Position numbers and translations under genes: made by a program. Under the pieces are notes generated by a model. The model was given only the letters and a program-made list of their open reading frames with translations, was not told where the DNA came from and searched no databases. Shown in pieces: positions 50,266-58,430 of a stretch of DNA of 64,000 nucleotides (position 1 is its first letter; each line of letters opens with the position of its first letter). Source of the DNA: Actinomycetospora callitridis (GTDB taxonomy: Bacteria; Actinomycetota; Actinomycetes; Mycobacteriales; Pseudonocardiaceae). The stretch spans positions 62,001 through 126,000 of the forward strand of contig NZ_JAQZAK010000006.1 in assembly GCF_028737265.1 (NCBI RefSeq). Direction: 5' to 3'.

Positions 50266-51511
50266 CGTTGTCCCCTCGGTCGCCCCCTCGCGCGCTCCCT
50301 CGCCCGCTCTCAGGGCGCCCCGCGCTGCCGCGCGTCCCTGGGCCGAACGGTGCGTCGGGTGCCGACGAGCCGGAGGGCTCGTTGGACATCGGCCAGCCCG
50401 GGCGGCGGCGCGGACGGGTGGGGCGCCGCTGCGTGCGGTCGGGATCGGCGTCGGCGGCCGCCGTCGTGCGCCGGTGCGCCGGCACCGCCTCACGGCGGGC
50501 CCGGCCCGCGCCGGTCCACGCCGCGACGGACGCGTCGCCGGCGCGACGGTCGGCCGCGGGCGGCAGGGCGGCCGCTTCCTTCTTGGGCGCGGCCTTCTTC
50601 GGGGCAGCCTTCTTCGGCTCGGCCTTGGTCGGGGTGGCCATCGTCGGGGTGGCCATCGTCGGGGTGGCCTTCGTCGGCTCGGCCTTCGTCGGGGTGGCCG
50701 CGTCCTCGGCGGCCCCGATGGCCGCGCTGGACGGCGGCCCGAAGTCGGCGTCCGGCGCGGCGGCGGTCCGCCCCGGACGCCGCGCCCGCGTGCGGCGCTC
50801 GTGCGCGGCGCGCGCCGCGCGGCGGTGGGACGGGACGGCGTCCTCGACGCCGGGCGTCAGGTGCTCGCCGGCGCGCGCGGACGCGGGGCGCCGCTGCTGC
50901 GGGACGGGCTCGGGAGCCGCGGTCGCGGTGGCCGGGGGCGCGGAGGCCGGGGGCGCGGTGGCCGCCGGCTCCTCGGTCGCGCCGGGCGCGGCCGGGCGGG
51001 CGGCGCGCTCGCGGGGCGGCTCGTCGTCCCGCGGCGGCGGGCCCCAGGAGTCGTCGGCCTCCGCGGCCTCCGGCGCGATCACGCGCTCCGACCGGTCGCT
51101 GCCGCGGGGCAGCGCGATCGCGGTGGGGGCGCCGGTGAGGCGTGGGCGGTCGCGGCGGACGGTGACGTGGCCGGTGGTCAGGGCGCCGCCGATCACGCGG
51201 TCCCGGGCCCGCGGACCGCGCAGCTCGTGGACGAAGAGCGTCAGCCACTCCAGGAGCGGGCGCTCGTCGTTGATGCGCCTCGACACGAAGCGCGTCACGG
51301 CGACGGTGATGAGGAGCGCCCAGGCGACGGAGAAGAAGCCGAGGTCGATGCCGAGACGCCGCTGGACGAACATCACGACGAGCATGACGAGCAGGCCCAC
51401 GCCGTACGCGGAGTAGCGGGCGCGCCAGGGGAACGTCGCCCTCGGGGGGCCGAGCCAGACGGCGTCGACGCGGTACACGTCGTCGTCGGTGCGGATGTGC
51501 ACCCGCGTCAC
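50249..51511 (-). CDS. PrgI/TcpE-like membrane protein with long disordered tail
   Basis: 420-residue protein. Residues 1-125 include two adjacent membrane segments (YGVGLLVMLVVMFV; FFSVAWALLITVAV, about 36-72), as in PrgI/TcpE/VirB3-type subunits encoded next to VirB4. The remaining ~290 residues are Pro/Ala/Arg/Lys-rich and contain degenerate 5-residue repeats (TKAEP/TKATP/TMATP/KKAAP, encoded by 15-bp units near 50580-50700). The basic, Lys-rich tail could bind DNA or lipid heads; this is speculative. GTG at 51511 overlaps the previous stop (GTGA). Confidence 0.7.
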   Translation of the reverse strand: MTRVHIRTDDDVYRVDAVWLGPPRATFPWRARYSAYGVGLLVMLVVMFVQRRLGIDLGFFSVAWALLITVAVTRFVSRRINDERPLLEWLTLFVHELRGPRARDRVIGGALTTGHVTVRRDRPRLTGAPTAIALPRGSDRSERVIAPEAAEADDSWGPPPRDDEPPRERAARPAAPGATEEPAATAPPASAPPATATAAPEPVPQQRRPASARAGEHLTPGVEDAVPSHRRAARAAHERRTRARRPGRTAAAPDADFGPPSSAAIGAAEDAATPTKAEPTKATPTMATPTMATPTKAEPKKAAPKKAAPKKEAAALPPAADRRAGDASVAAWTGAGRARREAVPAHRRTTAAADADPDRTQRRPTRPRRRPGWPMSNEPSGSSAPDAPFGPGTRGSAGRPESGRGSARGGDRGDNGAAPR

Positions 51512-51774
51512 CCCGTGATGAGCTGGGCGAAGAACGCGCCCACACGCGCCCCCGCACCGGGGGTGAGCGCGATGCCGAGCGCGATCAGGCCGATGATCAG
51601 ACCGATGGCACGACGGGCGACGCCGGCGTTGTCACCGCGGCCGCCGATCCACAGCATGATGATCGCGATGCCCAGGAGGATCAACGGGACGATGTTGTCC
51701 TGGATCCACCCCTGGAGCCCGCCGGTCCCCGGGGCCTGCGCGACCAGGTCGGCGCCGAGGAACGTGACGGTCAT
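51508..51774 (-). CDS. Small two-helix membrane protein, pilin/VirB2-like
   Basis: 88-residue protein with two hydrophobic segments (NIVPLILLGIAIIMLWIGG; AIGLIIGLIALGIALTPG), the shape of VirB2/TrbC-type pilins or the small first subunit of actinobacterial conjugation operons. ATG at 51774 precedes the first helix; the frame stays open upstream without a good start. First gene of the six-gene secretion-like operon. Confidence 0.68.
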   Translation of the reverse strand: MTVTFLGADLVAQAPGTGGLQGWIQDNIVPLILLGIAIIMLWIGGRGDNAGVARRAIGLIIGLIALGIALTPGAGARVGAFFAQLITG

Positions 51775-52227
51775 GGCGGTCCTCCTGCGGACGTGCTCAT
51801 CGATGTGCCGGGGCCCGTTCTCGACCGGTTGAGTAAACACGGCAGGTGAGGTGTTTCAAAGCCTCGCTCGCCCCGACACGCGGCGCCCTGGAGAGGCGCC
51901 GGAACACCCGTCCCGCACTCCTTCCCCCACAGGCGTCGCTGCATCGTCCACCCTCCGCGACCGCATCGGACGCGCGACACGCCCTCGTGGTCCGGATGAG
52001 CCCGGAGTGATGCTCAGCGCACGGACGGTCATCACGGTCCGGCACGGACGGTGGTCGTTCACGTCTGCAAAGCATCGCCCGATGGTGTGGTCGGCACCGG
52101 TTACCGCCGAGTAGCTTCGGTCACCCTTCGCGGCGCCGAAGCCCCGAACGGCGGTTACAGTGCCGCCGACGCAGTCGTTGTTCTCACCGGGTCACCACCA
52201 CGACCCGGCACTCGGGGAGGTCCCGTC
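51775..52227. other. 453-nt divergent intergenic region
   Basis: No convincing gene. It carries a candidate operator (51835-51856) for the leftward secretion-like operon; on the minus strand TTGAAA and TACTCA hexamers 18 nt apart in the same patch could form its promoter. The right side contains a GGGGAGG Shine-Dalgarno for the Fe-S reductase at 52228. Confidence 0.55.
51835..51856 (-). promoter_or_regulatory. AAACAC/GTGTTT inverted repeat before secretion-like operon
   Basis: AAACAC (51835-51840) and GTGTTT (51851-51856) are inverse copies around 10 nt, spanning the presumed promoter and 61-82 nt from the first start of the operon. Candidate repressor site. Confidence 0.45.
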
Positions 52228-54726
52228 GTGGTCGTCCGTTTGGTCCTGGGCCTCGCCCTGACCCTGATCGTGGCCGTCGTGGCGGCGCGCAGGGCCTGGT
52301 GGCTCTACACCCTGATCTCCTCCGGCCAGCCCGACGCCAAGCGTGCCGAGGGTCTCGGCGGGCGGGTACGCGCGCAGTTCGTCGAGGTGTTCGGGCAGCG
52401 GAAGCTGCTGCGCTGGTCGATCCCCGGCCTGGCCCACCTCTTCACGATGTGGGGCTTCATCATCCTGCTGACGGTCTACATCGAGGCCTACGGCGCGCTG
52501 TTCGTCGAGGACTTCCACATCCCGCTGATCGGGCGCTGGGCGGCCCTGGGCTTCCTGCAGGACTTCATCGCGATCATGGTGCTGATCTCGATCATCGCCT
52601 TCGCGATCATGCGCATCCAGCAGGCCCCGGAGCGCCGCGCGCGGACCTCCCGCTTCTACGGCAGCCACACCGGCGGCGCGTGGCTGATCCTCTTCCTCAT
52701 CTTCTGCGTCGTCTGGACGCTGTTCGCCTTCCGCGGCGCCTCCTCCGCGGCCGGCAACCTTCCCTACGAGTCGGGCGCCTGGGCCTCGATCGGCACCGGG
52801 TACCTCTTCTCCGGGCTGTCGCCCACGACGCTCTTCGTGCTCGAGACCGTCTTCCTCATGCTCCACATCGGCGTGGCGCTGGTCTTCCTCGTGGTGGTGC
52901 TCTACTCGAAGCACCTCCACATCTTCATCGCGCCGATCAACGTCTCGGCGAAGCGCATGCCCAAGGCGCTCGGGGCCCTGCAGCCCCTCGAGCACGAGGG
53001 CAAGCCGATCGACTTCGAGGATCCGCCCGAGGAGGCGTCCTTCGGTCGCGGCAAGATCGAGGACTTCACCTGGAAGGGCATGCTCGACTTCGCGACCTGC
53101 ACCGAGTGCGGTCGCTGCCAGAGCCAGTGCCCGGCGTGGAACACCGGCAAGCCGCTCTCGCCGAAGCTGCTGATCATGGACCTGCGCGACCACATGTTCG
53201 CGAAGGCGCCGTACATGATCGGCGGCAAGGACATGCCGGACGAGGGTTCGGCCACCCAGGACGGCACCACCAACGCCGGCGGCGACGAGGTCGGCCACGG
53301 CCACGGCGTCCCGGAGTCGGGCTACGAGCGCCACCGCGGCACCGACGTCCTGCAGGCCACCCGCCCGCTCGTCGGCGACGCGGAGTCCCTCGGCGTCATC
53401 GACCCGGACGTCCTCTGGTCCTGCACCACCTGCGGCGCGTGCGTCGAGCAGTGCCCGGTCGACATCGAGCACGTCGACCACATCGTCGACATGCGCCGCA
53501 ACCAGGTCATGATCGAGTCGGAGTTCCCGGCCGAGCTGGGCGTCCTGTTCCGCAACCTGGAGAACAAGGGCAACCCCTGGGGCCAGAACAACTCCTCGCG
53601 CATGGACTGGGCGAAGGACCTGCCCTTCGACGTGCCGGAGTTCGACGGCGAGCTCGCCCCCGAGACCGAGTACCTGTTCTTCATCGGCTGCGCCGGCGCG
53701 TTCGACGACAACGCCAAGAAGACGGTGCGCGCGGTCGCCGAGCTGCTGCACATCGCGGACGTGGACTACGTGGTGCTCGGCAAGGAGGAGAGCTGCACCG
53801 GCGACCCGGCGCGGCGCTCGGGCAACGAGTTCCTCTTCCAGATGATGGCCATGCAGACCAAGGAGATGCTCGACGCCGTCTTCGAGGGCCGCGAGCCGGG
53901 CACGCGCAAGATCGTCACCACGTGCCCGCACTGCATGAACACCCTCGGGCGCGAGTACCCGCAGCTCGACGGCCACTACGAGGTCGTCCACCACACCCAG
54001 CTGCTCAACCAGCTGGTGCGCGAGAAGAAGCTCGTGCCGGTGGCCCCTGAGGCGTCGCCGGTGCCGGCCGCCAAGCTCGACATCTCGCCGGTGACGGGGC
54101 TGCAGTACCACGGTCCGCACTCCGACGGCACCGAGCGCGGGCTGATCCCGGCCGACGGGCACGGCACGCCGGGCCACGACGCCGACCAGGCCGCGCCCGC
54201 CGCGGTCGCCCTCGCCGAGAAGGAGTCGACGAACGGGCACGGGAACGGACACGCCCCGGCCCGCAAGACCGTGACCTACCACGACCCCTGCTACCTGGGC
54301 CGTCACAACGAGGTCTACACGCCGCCGCGCGAGCTGGTGGAGGCCGCCGGGGCCGAGCTCAAGGAGATGCCCCGCCACGCCGACCGGGCGCTGTGCTGCG
54401 GCGCCGGTGGTGCGCGCATGTGGATGGAGGAGCACATCGGCAAGCGCATCAACATGGAGCGCGTCGACGAGGCCATCGCCACCGAGACCGACACGATCGC
54501 CACCGGCTGCCCGTTCTGCCGCGTGATGCTCACCGACGGCCTCACCGAGCGTCAGAGCGAGGCCAAGGCCGTCGGGACCGAGGTCATGGACGTCTCGCAG
54601 ATGCTCCTCGCGGCGGTCAAGCGCGGGCGGCCCGAGGCGGTCGAGGAGACCGACCACGTCGGCGACTCCGACCCGGACACCGCGGCCACCTCGGCCAACG
54701 TGCGCAACCCGGGCGAGGACGGCTAG
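52228..54726 (+). CDS. Membrane-bound Fe-S reductase (heterodisulfide-reductase-like)
   Basis: 832-residue electron-transfer protein: about five to six N-terminal membrane segments (LVLGLALTLIVAVV; LFTMWGFIILLTVYI; FIAIMVLISIIAFAI and others to about 230), then two [4Fe-4S] ferredoxin motifs (CTECGRCQSQC and CTTCGACVEQC, about 292-415), and two cysteine-rich CCG-type domains (ESCTGDPARRSGNE..CPHCMN; DPCYLGRH..LCCGAGGARMWMEE..GCPFC). Likely passes electrons from acyl-CoA or flavoprotein dehydrogenases to quinone. GTG at 52228 has GGGGAGG 7 nt upstream. Resembles Rv0338c of M. tuberculosis, from memory. Confidence 0.92.
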   Translation: MVVRLVLGLALTLIVAVVAARRAWWLYTLISSGQPDAKRAEGLGGRVRAQFVEVFGQRKLLRWSIPGLAHLFTMWGFIILLTVYIEAYGALFVEDFHIPLIGRWAALGFLQDFIAIMVLISIIAFAIMRIQQAPERRARTSRFYGSHTGGAWLILFLIFCVVWTLFAFRGASSAAGNLPYESGAWASIGTGYLFSGLSPTTLFVLETVFLMLHIGVALVFLVVVLYSKHLHIFIAPINVSAKRMPKALGALQPLEHEGKPIDFEDPPEEASFGRGKIEDFTWKGMLDFATCTECGRCQSQCPAWNTGKPLSPKLLIMDLRDHMFAKAPYMIGGKDMPDEGSATQDGTTNAGGDEVGHGHGVPESGYERHRGTDVLQATRPLVGDAESLGVIDPDVLWSCTTCGACVEQCPVDIEHVDHIVDMRRNQVMIESEFPAELGVLFRNLENKGNPWGQNNSSRMDWAKDLPFDVPEFDGELAPETEYLFFIGCAGAFDDNAKKTVRAVAELLHIADVDYVVLGKEESCTGDPARRSGNEFLFQMMAMQTKEMLDAVFEGREPGTRKIVTTCPHCMNTLGREYPQLDGHYEVVHHTQLLNQLVREKKLVPVAPEASPVPAAKLDISPVTGLQYHGPHSDGTERGLIPADGHGTPGHDADQAAPAAVALAEKESTNGHGNGHAPARKTVTYHDPCYLGRHNEVYTPPRELVEAAGAELKEMPRHADRALCCGAGGARMWMEEHIGKRINMERVDEAIATETDTIATGCPFCRVMLTDGLTERQSEAKAVGTEVMDVSQMLLAAVKRGRPEAVEETDHVGDSDPDTAATSANVRNPGEDG

Positions 54727-54755
54727 ACACTCGCCTGCTCGTCCGCCCTTTCCGA

Positions 54756-54806
54756 GAACGAACGACGCCCTCGCTGCTCACCGGGCAGCGGGGGCGTCGT
54801 TCGTTC
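54756..54806 (+). terminator. Strong hairpin after Fe-S reductase
   Basis: Arms 54756-54777 and 54785-54806 pair at 21 of 22 positions (GAACGAACGACGCCC at the base) around a 7-nt loop, 30 nt after the stop codon. Confidence 0.85.
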
Positions 54807-54812
54807 GTGCGG

Positions 54813-54849
54813 GGTCGCAGCGAACGCCCTGTTCGCTGCTTCTCCGCGC
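54813..54849. repeat. Dispersed repeat copy A, hairpin-forming
   Basis: Begins GGTCGCAGCGAACG and ends GTTCGCTGCTTCTC; GCAGCGAAC (54817-54825) and GTTCGCTGC (54831-54839) are perfect 9-bp arms with a 5-nt loop. A related copy with an extra ~20 nt in the loop sits at 63405-63461. Confidence 0.7.
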
Positions 54850-54901
54850 GCAGACTCCCCGCTCGCGGCGGCCGGCCCTCGACTCCCGATAGGGTCCCCG
54901 C

Positions 54902-55480
54902 GTGCTGCTCTCCGACGGCGACATCCGCGCCGAGATCGCGGCCGGGCGGGTCGGGCTCGACCCGTTCGACGCGACGCTGCTGCAGCCCTCGAGCGTGGAC
55001 CTGCGGCTCGACTCGCACTTCCGCACGTTCAACAACCACGCCTACACGCACATCGACCCGGCCCTGCAGCAGGACGACCTGACCCGCATGGTCGAGCCGG
55101 CCCCGGACGAGGCGTTCGTGCTGCACCCGGGCGAGTTCGTCCTCGGCTCCACCTACGAGGTCATCACCCTGCCGGACGACGTCGCAGGGCGGTTGGAAGG
55201 CAAGAGCTCGCTGGGCCGTTTGGGCCTGTTGACTCATTCCACCGCCGGATTCATCGACCCCGGCTTCTCCGGCCACGTGACGCTCGAGCTCTCGAACGTC
55301 GCCAACCTCCCGATCCGGCTGTGGCCGGGGATGAAGGTCGGGCAGCTCTGCCTGTTCCGGCTCTCCTCGCCCAGCGAGCACCCCTACGGCTCGCCGGTCT
55401 ACGGCTCGCGCTACCAGGACCAGCGCGGGCCGACGCCGTCGCGCTCGTACGTCAACTTCCGGCGCGGCCTGCCCCGCTGA
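54902..55480 (+). CDS. dcd: dCTP deaminase
   Basis: Converts dCTP to dUTP (and in the bifunctional actinobacterial type also to dUMP) for thymidylate supply. The 192-residue trimeric protein has the PSSVDLRLDSHFR N-terminal segment, GKSSLGRLGL, the active-site STAGFIDPGFSGHVTLEL with catalytic Glu, and GSRYQDQRGPTPSRSY at the C-terminal lid. GTG at 54902 is preceded by no perfect Shine-Dalgarno; the start is set by the conserved LLSDGDI N-terminus. It stands alone after a terminator. Confidence 0.97.
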   Translation: MLLSDGDIRAEIAAGRVGLDPFDATLLQPSSVDLRLDSHFRTFNNHAYTHIDPALQQDDLTRMVEPAPDEAFVLHPGEFVLGSTYEVITLPDDVAGRLEGKSSLGRLGLLTHSTAGFIDPGFSGHVTLELSNVANLPIRLWPGMKVGQLCLFRLSSPSEHPYGSPVYGSRYQDQRGPTPSRSYVNFRRGLPR

Positions 55481-55489
55481 CCGGCGACC

Positions 55490-57250
55490 TCAGCCGACGA
55501 GCTCGCCCGCGCGGTGCACGCGGTTGCGGCCCGAGTTCTTCGCCGAGTACAGCGCCCGGTCGGCCTCGCTGAGCAGGGCCTCGCCGTCGCCGGCGTGCTC
55601 GGGCAGGCCGGCGACGCCGAACGACGCCGTCACGAGCTGCTTGTCGCCACGCCGGAAGTCGGCCTCGACCCGGGAGCGCAGGCGCTCGGCGAGCTGGGCC
55701 GCCTCCTCCGGGCCGCCGCGCGTCACGAGGATCGCGAACTCCTCGCCGCCGTAGCGGTAGGCCGTCTCGCCGTCGCGCATGGCGGTGCGGATGGTGCTCG
55801 CGACCTCCTGGAGCACGACGTCGCCCTGCTGGTGGCCGTAGCGGTCGTTGAGCTCCTTGAAGTGGTCGAGGTCGAGCATGATCACCGACATCGGCGAGCC
55901 GTGCCGCTTGGCGTTGGCGACGGCGGAGTCCAGGTCCGCACCGAGGCGACGGCGGTTGGCGAGCTGGGTCAGCGGGTCGAACTGCGAGAGCCGCTCGGTG
56001 GCGGCGTGCAGGCGGCTGGCCTCGATCGCCGAGCCGGAGAGCGTCGCGAGCATCTCGACCGCCGACAGGCGCTGGCCGTCGACCTCGCCCTCGGGCGAGT
56101 CGTAGCACTCGAGGATCCCTATCACCCGCGCACCGACGACCAGCGGCACCGCGACGGCGGCGTCCTCGCCGGTGTCGGGGTCGCCGCGCGAGATCTGCCC
56201 GTAGCGCGCCGACCGTCCCACGACGCCGACCCCGAGGTGGCAGTGCTCCTCGAGGGGCGCCACCGCGCCGCGGTCGGAGTCGTAGGCGAGCTCGAGGCCG
56301 CTGCCGTCCTCCTCGAGCAGCCAGAGCAGCACCCGGCCGTCGGTGACCGCGACCGCCGCCTGGACGGTGGAGTCGATGACGTAGCGGGTGTTGAGACTGC
56401 CCGCGATCTCGCGGGTCATGATCAGGATGGTGCGCAGACGGTCGGTCTGGGCCTGCAGGCGCTCGGCCTGCGCGGCCGCCTCCTCGCGCTGCCGGCGCAG
56501 GGCGACGGTCATGTCGGCGAGCCCGTCGCGCAGCGCCACGAGTTCCGCGGACCCCTGCACAGGCTCCGGTGGGGCCAGGCGTCCCTCGCTGATCCCGCGG
56601 ACCGACGCGAGCAGGCCGTCGACCGGGACGACGACGTGGCGTTGCAGCCGGTACCGACCACGCAGGGCGACGACGAGCGTCGCGATGCCGATGAGCGCCA
56701 GCAGCACACCGATGACGAACTGGTTCACCACGGCGCTGCGGTCGGCCGCATTGATCGCCGCGAGGGTGTCGACGCGGGTGGCGTCCTTGCGGGCGCGGTA
56801 GTCGTCGAAGAGCGCCGTGCCCTGCTTGAGGAACGCCTCCGCGCCGCCGGGCGGCGGCAGCCGGCGGGCCTGGTCGGCCCACTCGGTGCGCCAGCGCTGC
56901 TGCGCGAGCAGGAGGGCGAGCACGTCCTGGCGGAGCTGGGGCTCCTCGAGGAGGTTGACCATCTGCGTGTCGGCGGCCGCGAGCGCGGGCGCCGCACCGG
57001 TGGCGGAGTCGGCGAAGAACTGGTCGCCGGTCGCGAGGTAGCCGCGCAGCGAAGCGTCCATGTCGAGCATCGCCTGGTGGGAGTCCTCGAGCGCGAGGAG
57101 CCCGCTCTGCAGCCGGGCGTCGGTCGGCCCGGTCACCGCCACGGACCAGGCGAGCCGGAAGACGACGAGCAGCACGATGAGCAGCGCAGCGATCGACACC
57201 GTGAGGCCCAACCGCTGGACCTCATGGATCAACCTGGGTGCTCGCCTCAC
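55490..57250 (-). CDS. GGDEF diguanylate cyclase with CHASE3-like sensor and GAF
   Basis: 586-residue signalling enzyme. Two membrane helices (about 18-36 and 174-193) enclose an extracellular helical CHASE3-like domain; a HAMP-like linker, a GAF-like domain (about 265-405) and a GGDEF domain (about 425-580) follow. The active site is intact as GGEEF (YRYGGEEFAIL), so c-di-GMP synthesis is expected. The inhibitory I-site position reads RDGE instead of RxxD five residues upstream, suggesting altered product inhibition. GTG at 57250 opposite the epimerase-fold gene's 3' end. A palindrome sits in its promoter. Confidence 0.9.
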   Translation of the reverse strand: MRRAPRLIHEVQRLGLTVSIAALLIVLLVVFRLAWSVAVTGPTDARLQSGLLALEDSHQAMLDMDASLRGYLATGDQFFADSATGAAPALAAADTQMVNLLEEPQLRQDVLALLLAQQRWRTEWADQARRLPPPGGAEAFLKQGTALFDDYRARKDATRVDTLAAINAADRSAVVNQFVIGVLLALIGIATLVVALRGRYRLQRHVVVPVDGLLASVRGISEGRLAPPEPVQGSAELVALRDGLADMTVALRRQREEAAAQAERLQAQTDRLRTILIMTREIAGSLNTRYVIDSTVQAAVAVTDGRVLLWLLEEDGSGLELAYDSDRGAVAPLEEHCHLGVGVVGRSARYGQISRGDPDTGEDAAVAVPLVVGARVIGILECYDSPEGEVDGQRLSAVEMLATLSGSAIEASRLHAATERLSQFDPLTQLANRRRLGADLDSAVANAKRHGSPMSVIMLDLDHFKELNDRYGHQQGDVVLQEVASTIRTAMRDGETAYRYGGEEFAILVTRGGPEEAAQLAERLRSRVEADFRRGDKQLVTASFGVAGLPEHAGDGEALLSEADRALYSAKNSGRNRVHRAGELVG

Positions 57251-57354
57251 CGACCCCCGCCTTCCTGGTGCGCCGCCTGTACACCAGGTCCATCAGGCTT
57301 GCGGTGCATGACGTTAGCCGCGAGGGGGTACCAGCTCTACTTTTTGTGCGCACT

Positions 57355-57371
57355 TCATCACTGAGTGATGA
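57355..57371 (-). promoter_or_regulatory. Perfect palindrome upstream of diguanylate cyclase
   Basis: TCATCACT (57355-57362), one base, AGTGATGA (57364-57371): perfect 8-bp arms, about 105 nt before the GGDEF gene start in a local AT-richer patch. Likely an operator for a dimeric regulator. Confidence 0.6.
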
Positions 57372-57405
57372 CCACAGGCCCCGCGATCGCTCTGGGTGAC
57401 CTTCG

Positions 57406-57978
57406 TCAGGCGGACAACGAGCGATCCGTCGGGAGCCGGACGATCCGCGGGGCGTCCGTCGCCGCCAGCCGCTCGCGCACGAGGCGCTGGGCGGCCGCCA
57501 CCGAGCGGACGTCGGACGGCTCGATCTCCGCGGCGTGCTGCGTCGCCACGAGCGCGGCGATCGCCGCCTGGTTGGCGGTCTCCACCGCCGTCCCCCCGTC
57601 GACCGGCAGGGCCACGACGGGGACCGAGCGCCACACCGCCACCTGGGCGGCGACGAGCGCGGTGGGCGACCCGCCGCGCACGACGACGGCGCCCGGACGG
57701 TCGTCGGCCACGAGCGCGTCGATCCGCGGGAGGAGGACGGCGGCCTCGGCGGCCGGGCCGGCCTCGGCGTCGTCGACGATCAGCACCCGGCCCGCGAGGG
57801 CACCGAGGTCGTCGAGGGCCTCGTCGACGGCCATGGGGTCGCGGCCGGTGGCGACGAGCACCGGCAGGACCTCCCGGTCGCGGGCCCCGAGCGCCGCGAG
57901 GACGTCGGCGTCCTCCACCGAGGCGACGAGGACGAGGAGCTCGGGAAGGAGGCCGTCCTGCTGATCACAGGCAGTCAT
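57406..57978 (-). CDS. Orphan UDP-GlcNAc 2-epimerase-fold (WecB N-terminal-like) protein
   Basis: 190-residue protein covering one Rossmann-like domain. VDALVADDRPGAVVVRGGSPTALVAAQVAVWRSVPVVALPVDGG, a region near residues 86-130, looks like the WecB/NeuC N-terminal VVQGDT..TA..A.....P motif. The C-terminal, UDP-binding half of true epimerases is missing, so it is either a degraded remnant or a stand-alone binding protein. ATG at 57978 with GGAGGAGG upstream is a strong start. Function unknown. Confidence 0.6.
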   Translation of the reverse strand: MTACDQQDGLLPELLVLVASVEDADVLAALGARDREVLPVLVATGRDPMAVDEALDDLGALAGRVLIVDDAEAGPAAEAAVLLPRIDALVADDRPGAVVVRGGSPTALVAAQVAVWRSVPVVALPVDGGTAVETANQAAIAALVATQHAAEIEPSDVRSVAAAQRLVRERLAATDAPRIVRLPTDRSLSA

Positions 57979-58235
57979 CTCGACCTCCTCCGCCGGAGCC
58001 TGGTGTGGCATGTCGCTGACCAGCCAACACGAGACGTGGGCCCAGCTGCAGGGCCAGGTCACGGATCTACCCCGACGACGTAACGGCCCGTGACGCAGTG
58101 TGCGACTTGGTCGCGTCCAATCCGTGATCCCACCGTGATCGGGCGGCGAACGACACGGATGTAGTCACGCAGGGGGTCCGAGCAACGGGCCCTCCGACGG
58201 GCCGCACGGGCGCCGTGTACGCTCTTGAACCACGC

Positions 58236-58309
58236 GCGAGTGTAGTTCAATGGTAGAACATCAGCTTCCCAAGCTGAATACGCGGGTTCGATTCCCGTCA
58301 CTCGCTCCA
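58236..58309 (+). tRNA. tRNA-Gly (CCC)
   Basis: All parts fold: acceptor GCGAGTG (58236-58242) with CACTCGC (58299-58305), D-arm GTTC/GAAC, anticodon arm TCAGC-TTCCCAA-GCTGA with anticodon CCC, a four-base variable loop, T-arm with TTCGATT loop, discriminator T (58306) and encoded CCA (58307-58309). Reads GGG glycine codons. 71 nt plus CCA. A hairpin terminator follows at 58331. Confidence 0.97.
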
Positions 58310-58330
58310 CGACCATCGTTGCAGGTCACA

Positions 58331-58362
58331 GGCCCGTCGCCCGATCACTCGGGAGGCGGGCC
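58331..58362 (+). terminator. Hairpin terminator after tRNA-Gly
   Basis: GGCCCG (58331-58336) with CGGGCC (58357-58362), internal 3x3 loop, and CCCGA (58340-58344) with TCGGG (58349-58353) around a tetraloop, 21 nt after the tRNA. Confidence 0.8.
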
Positions 58363-58430
58363 GTTCTCGTCCTCGGGGCATCGGCGGGATCTCCGTTGCC
58401 CTGCCCCGCCCGTCACGACACCCTGCGCGC

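Noticed and set aside
43378..51774. Complete integrative conjugative element
   Set aside because: No relaxase, coupling protein, integrase, excisionase or attachment repeat is visible; calling it an ICE would go beyond the sequence.
58236..58309. tRNA-Gly as an integration (att) site
   Set aside because: No integrase gene or repeated tRNA 3' end was found on either side in the window.
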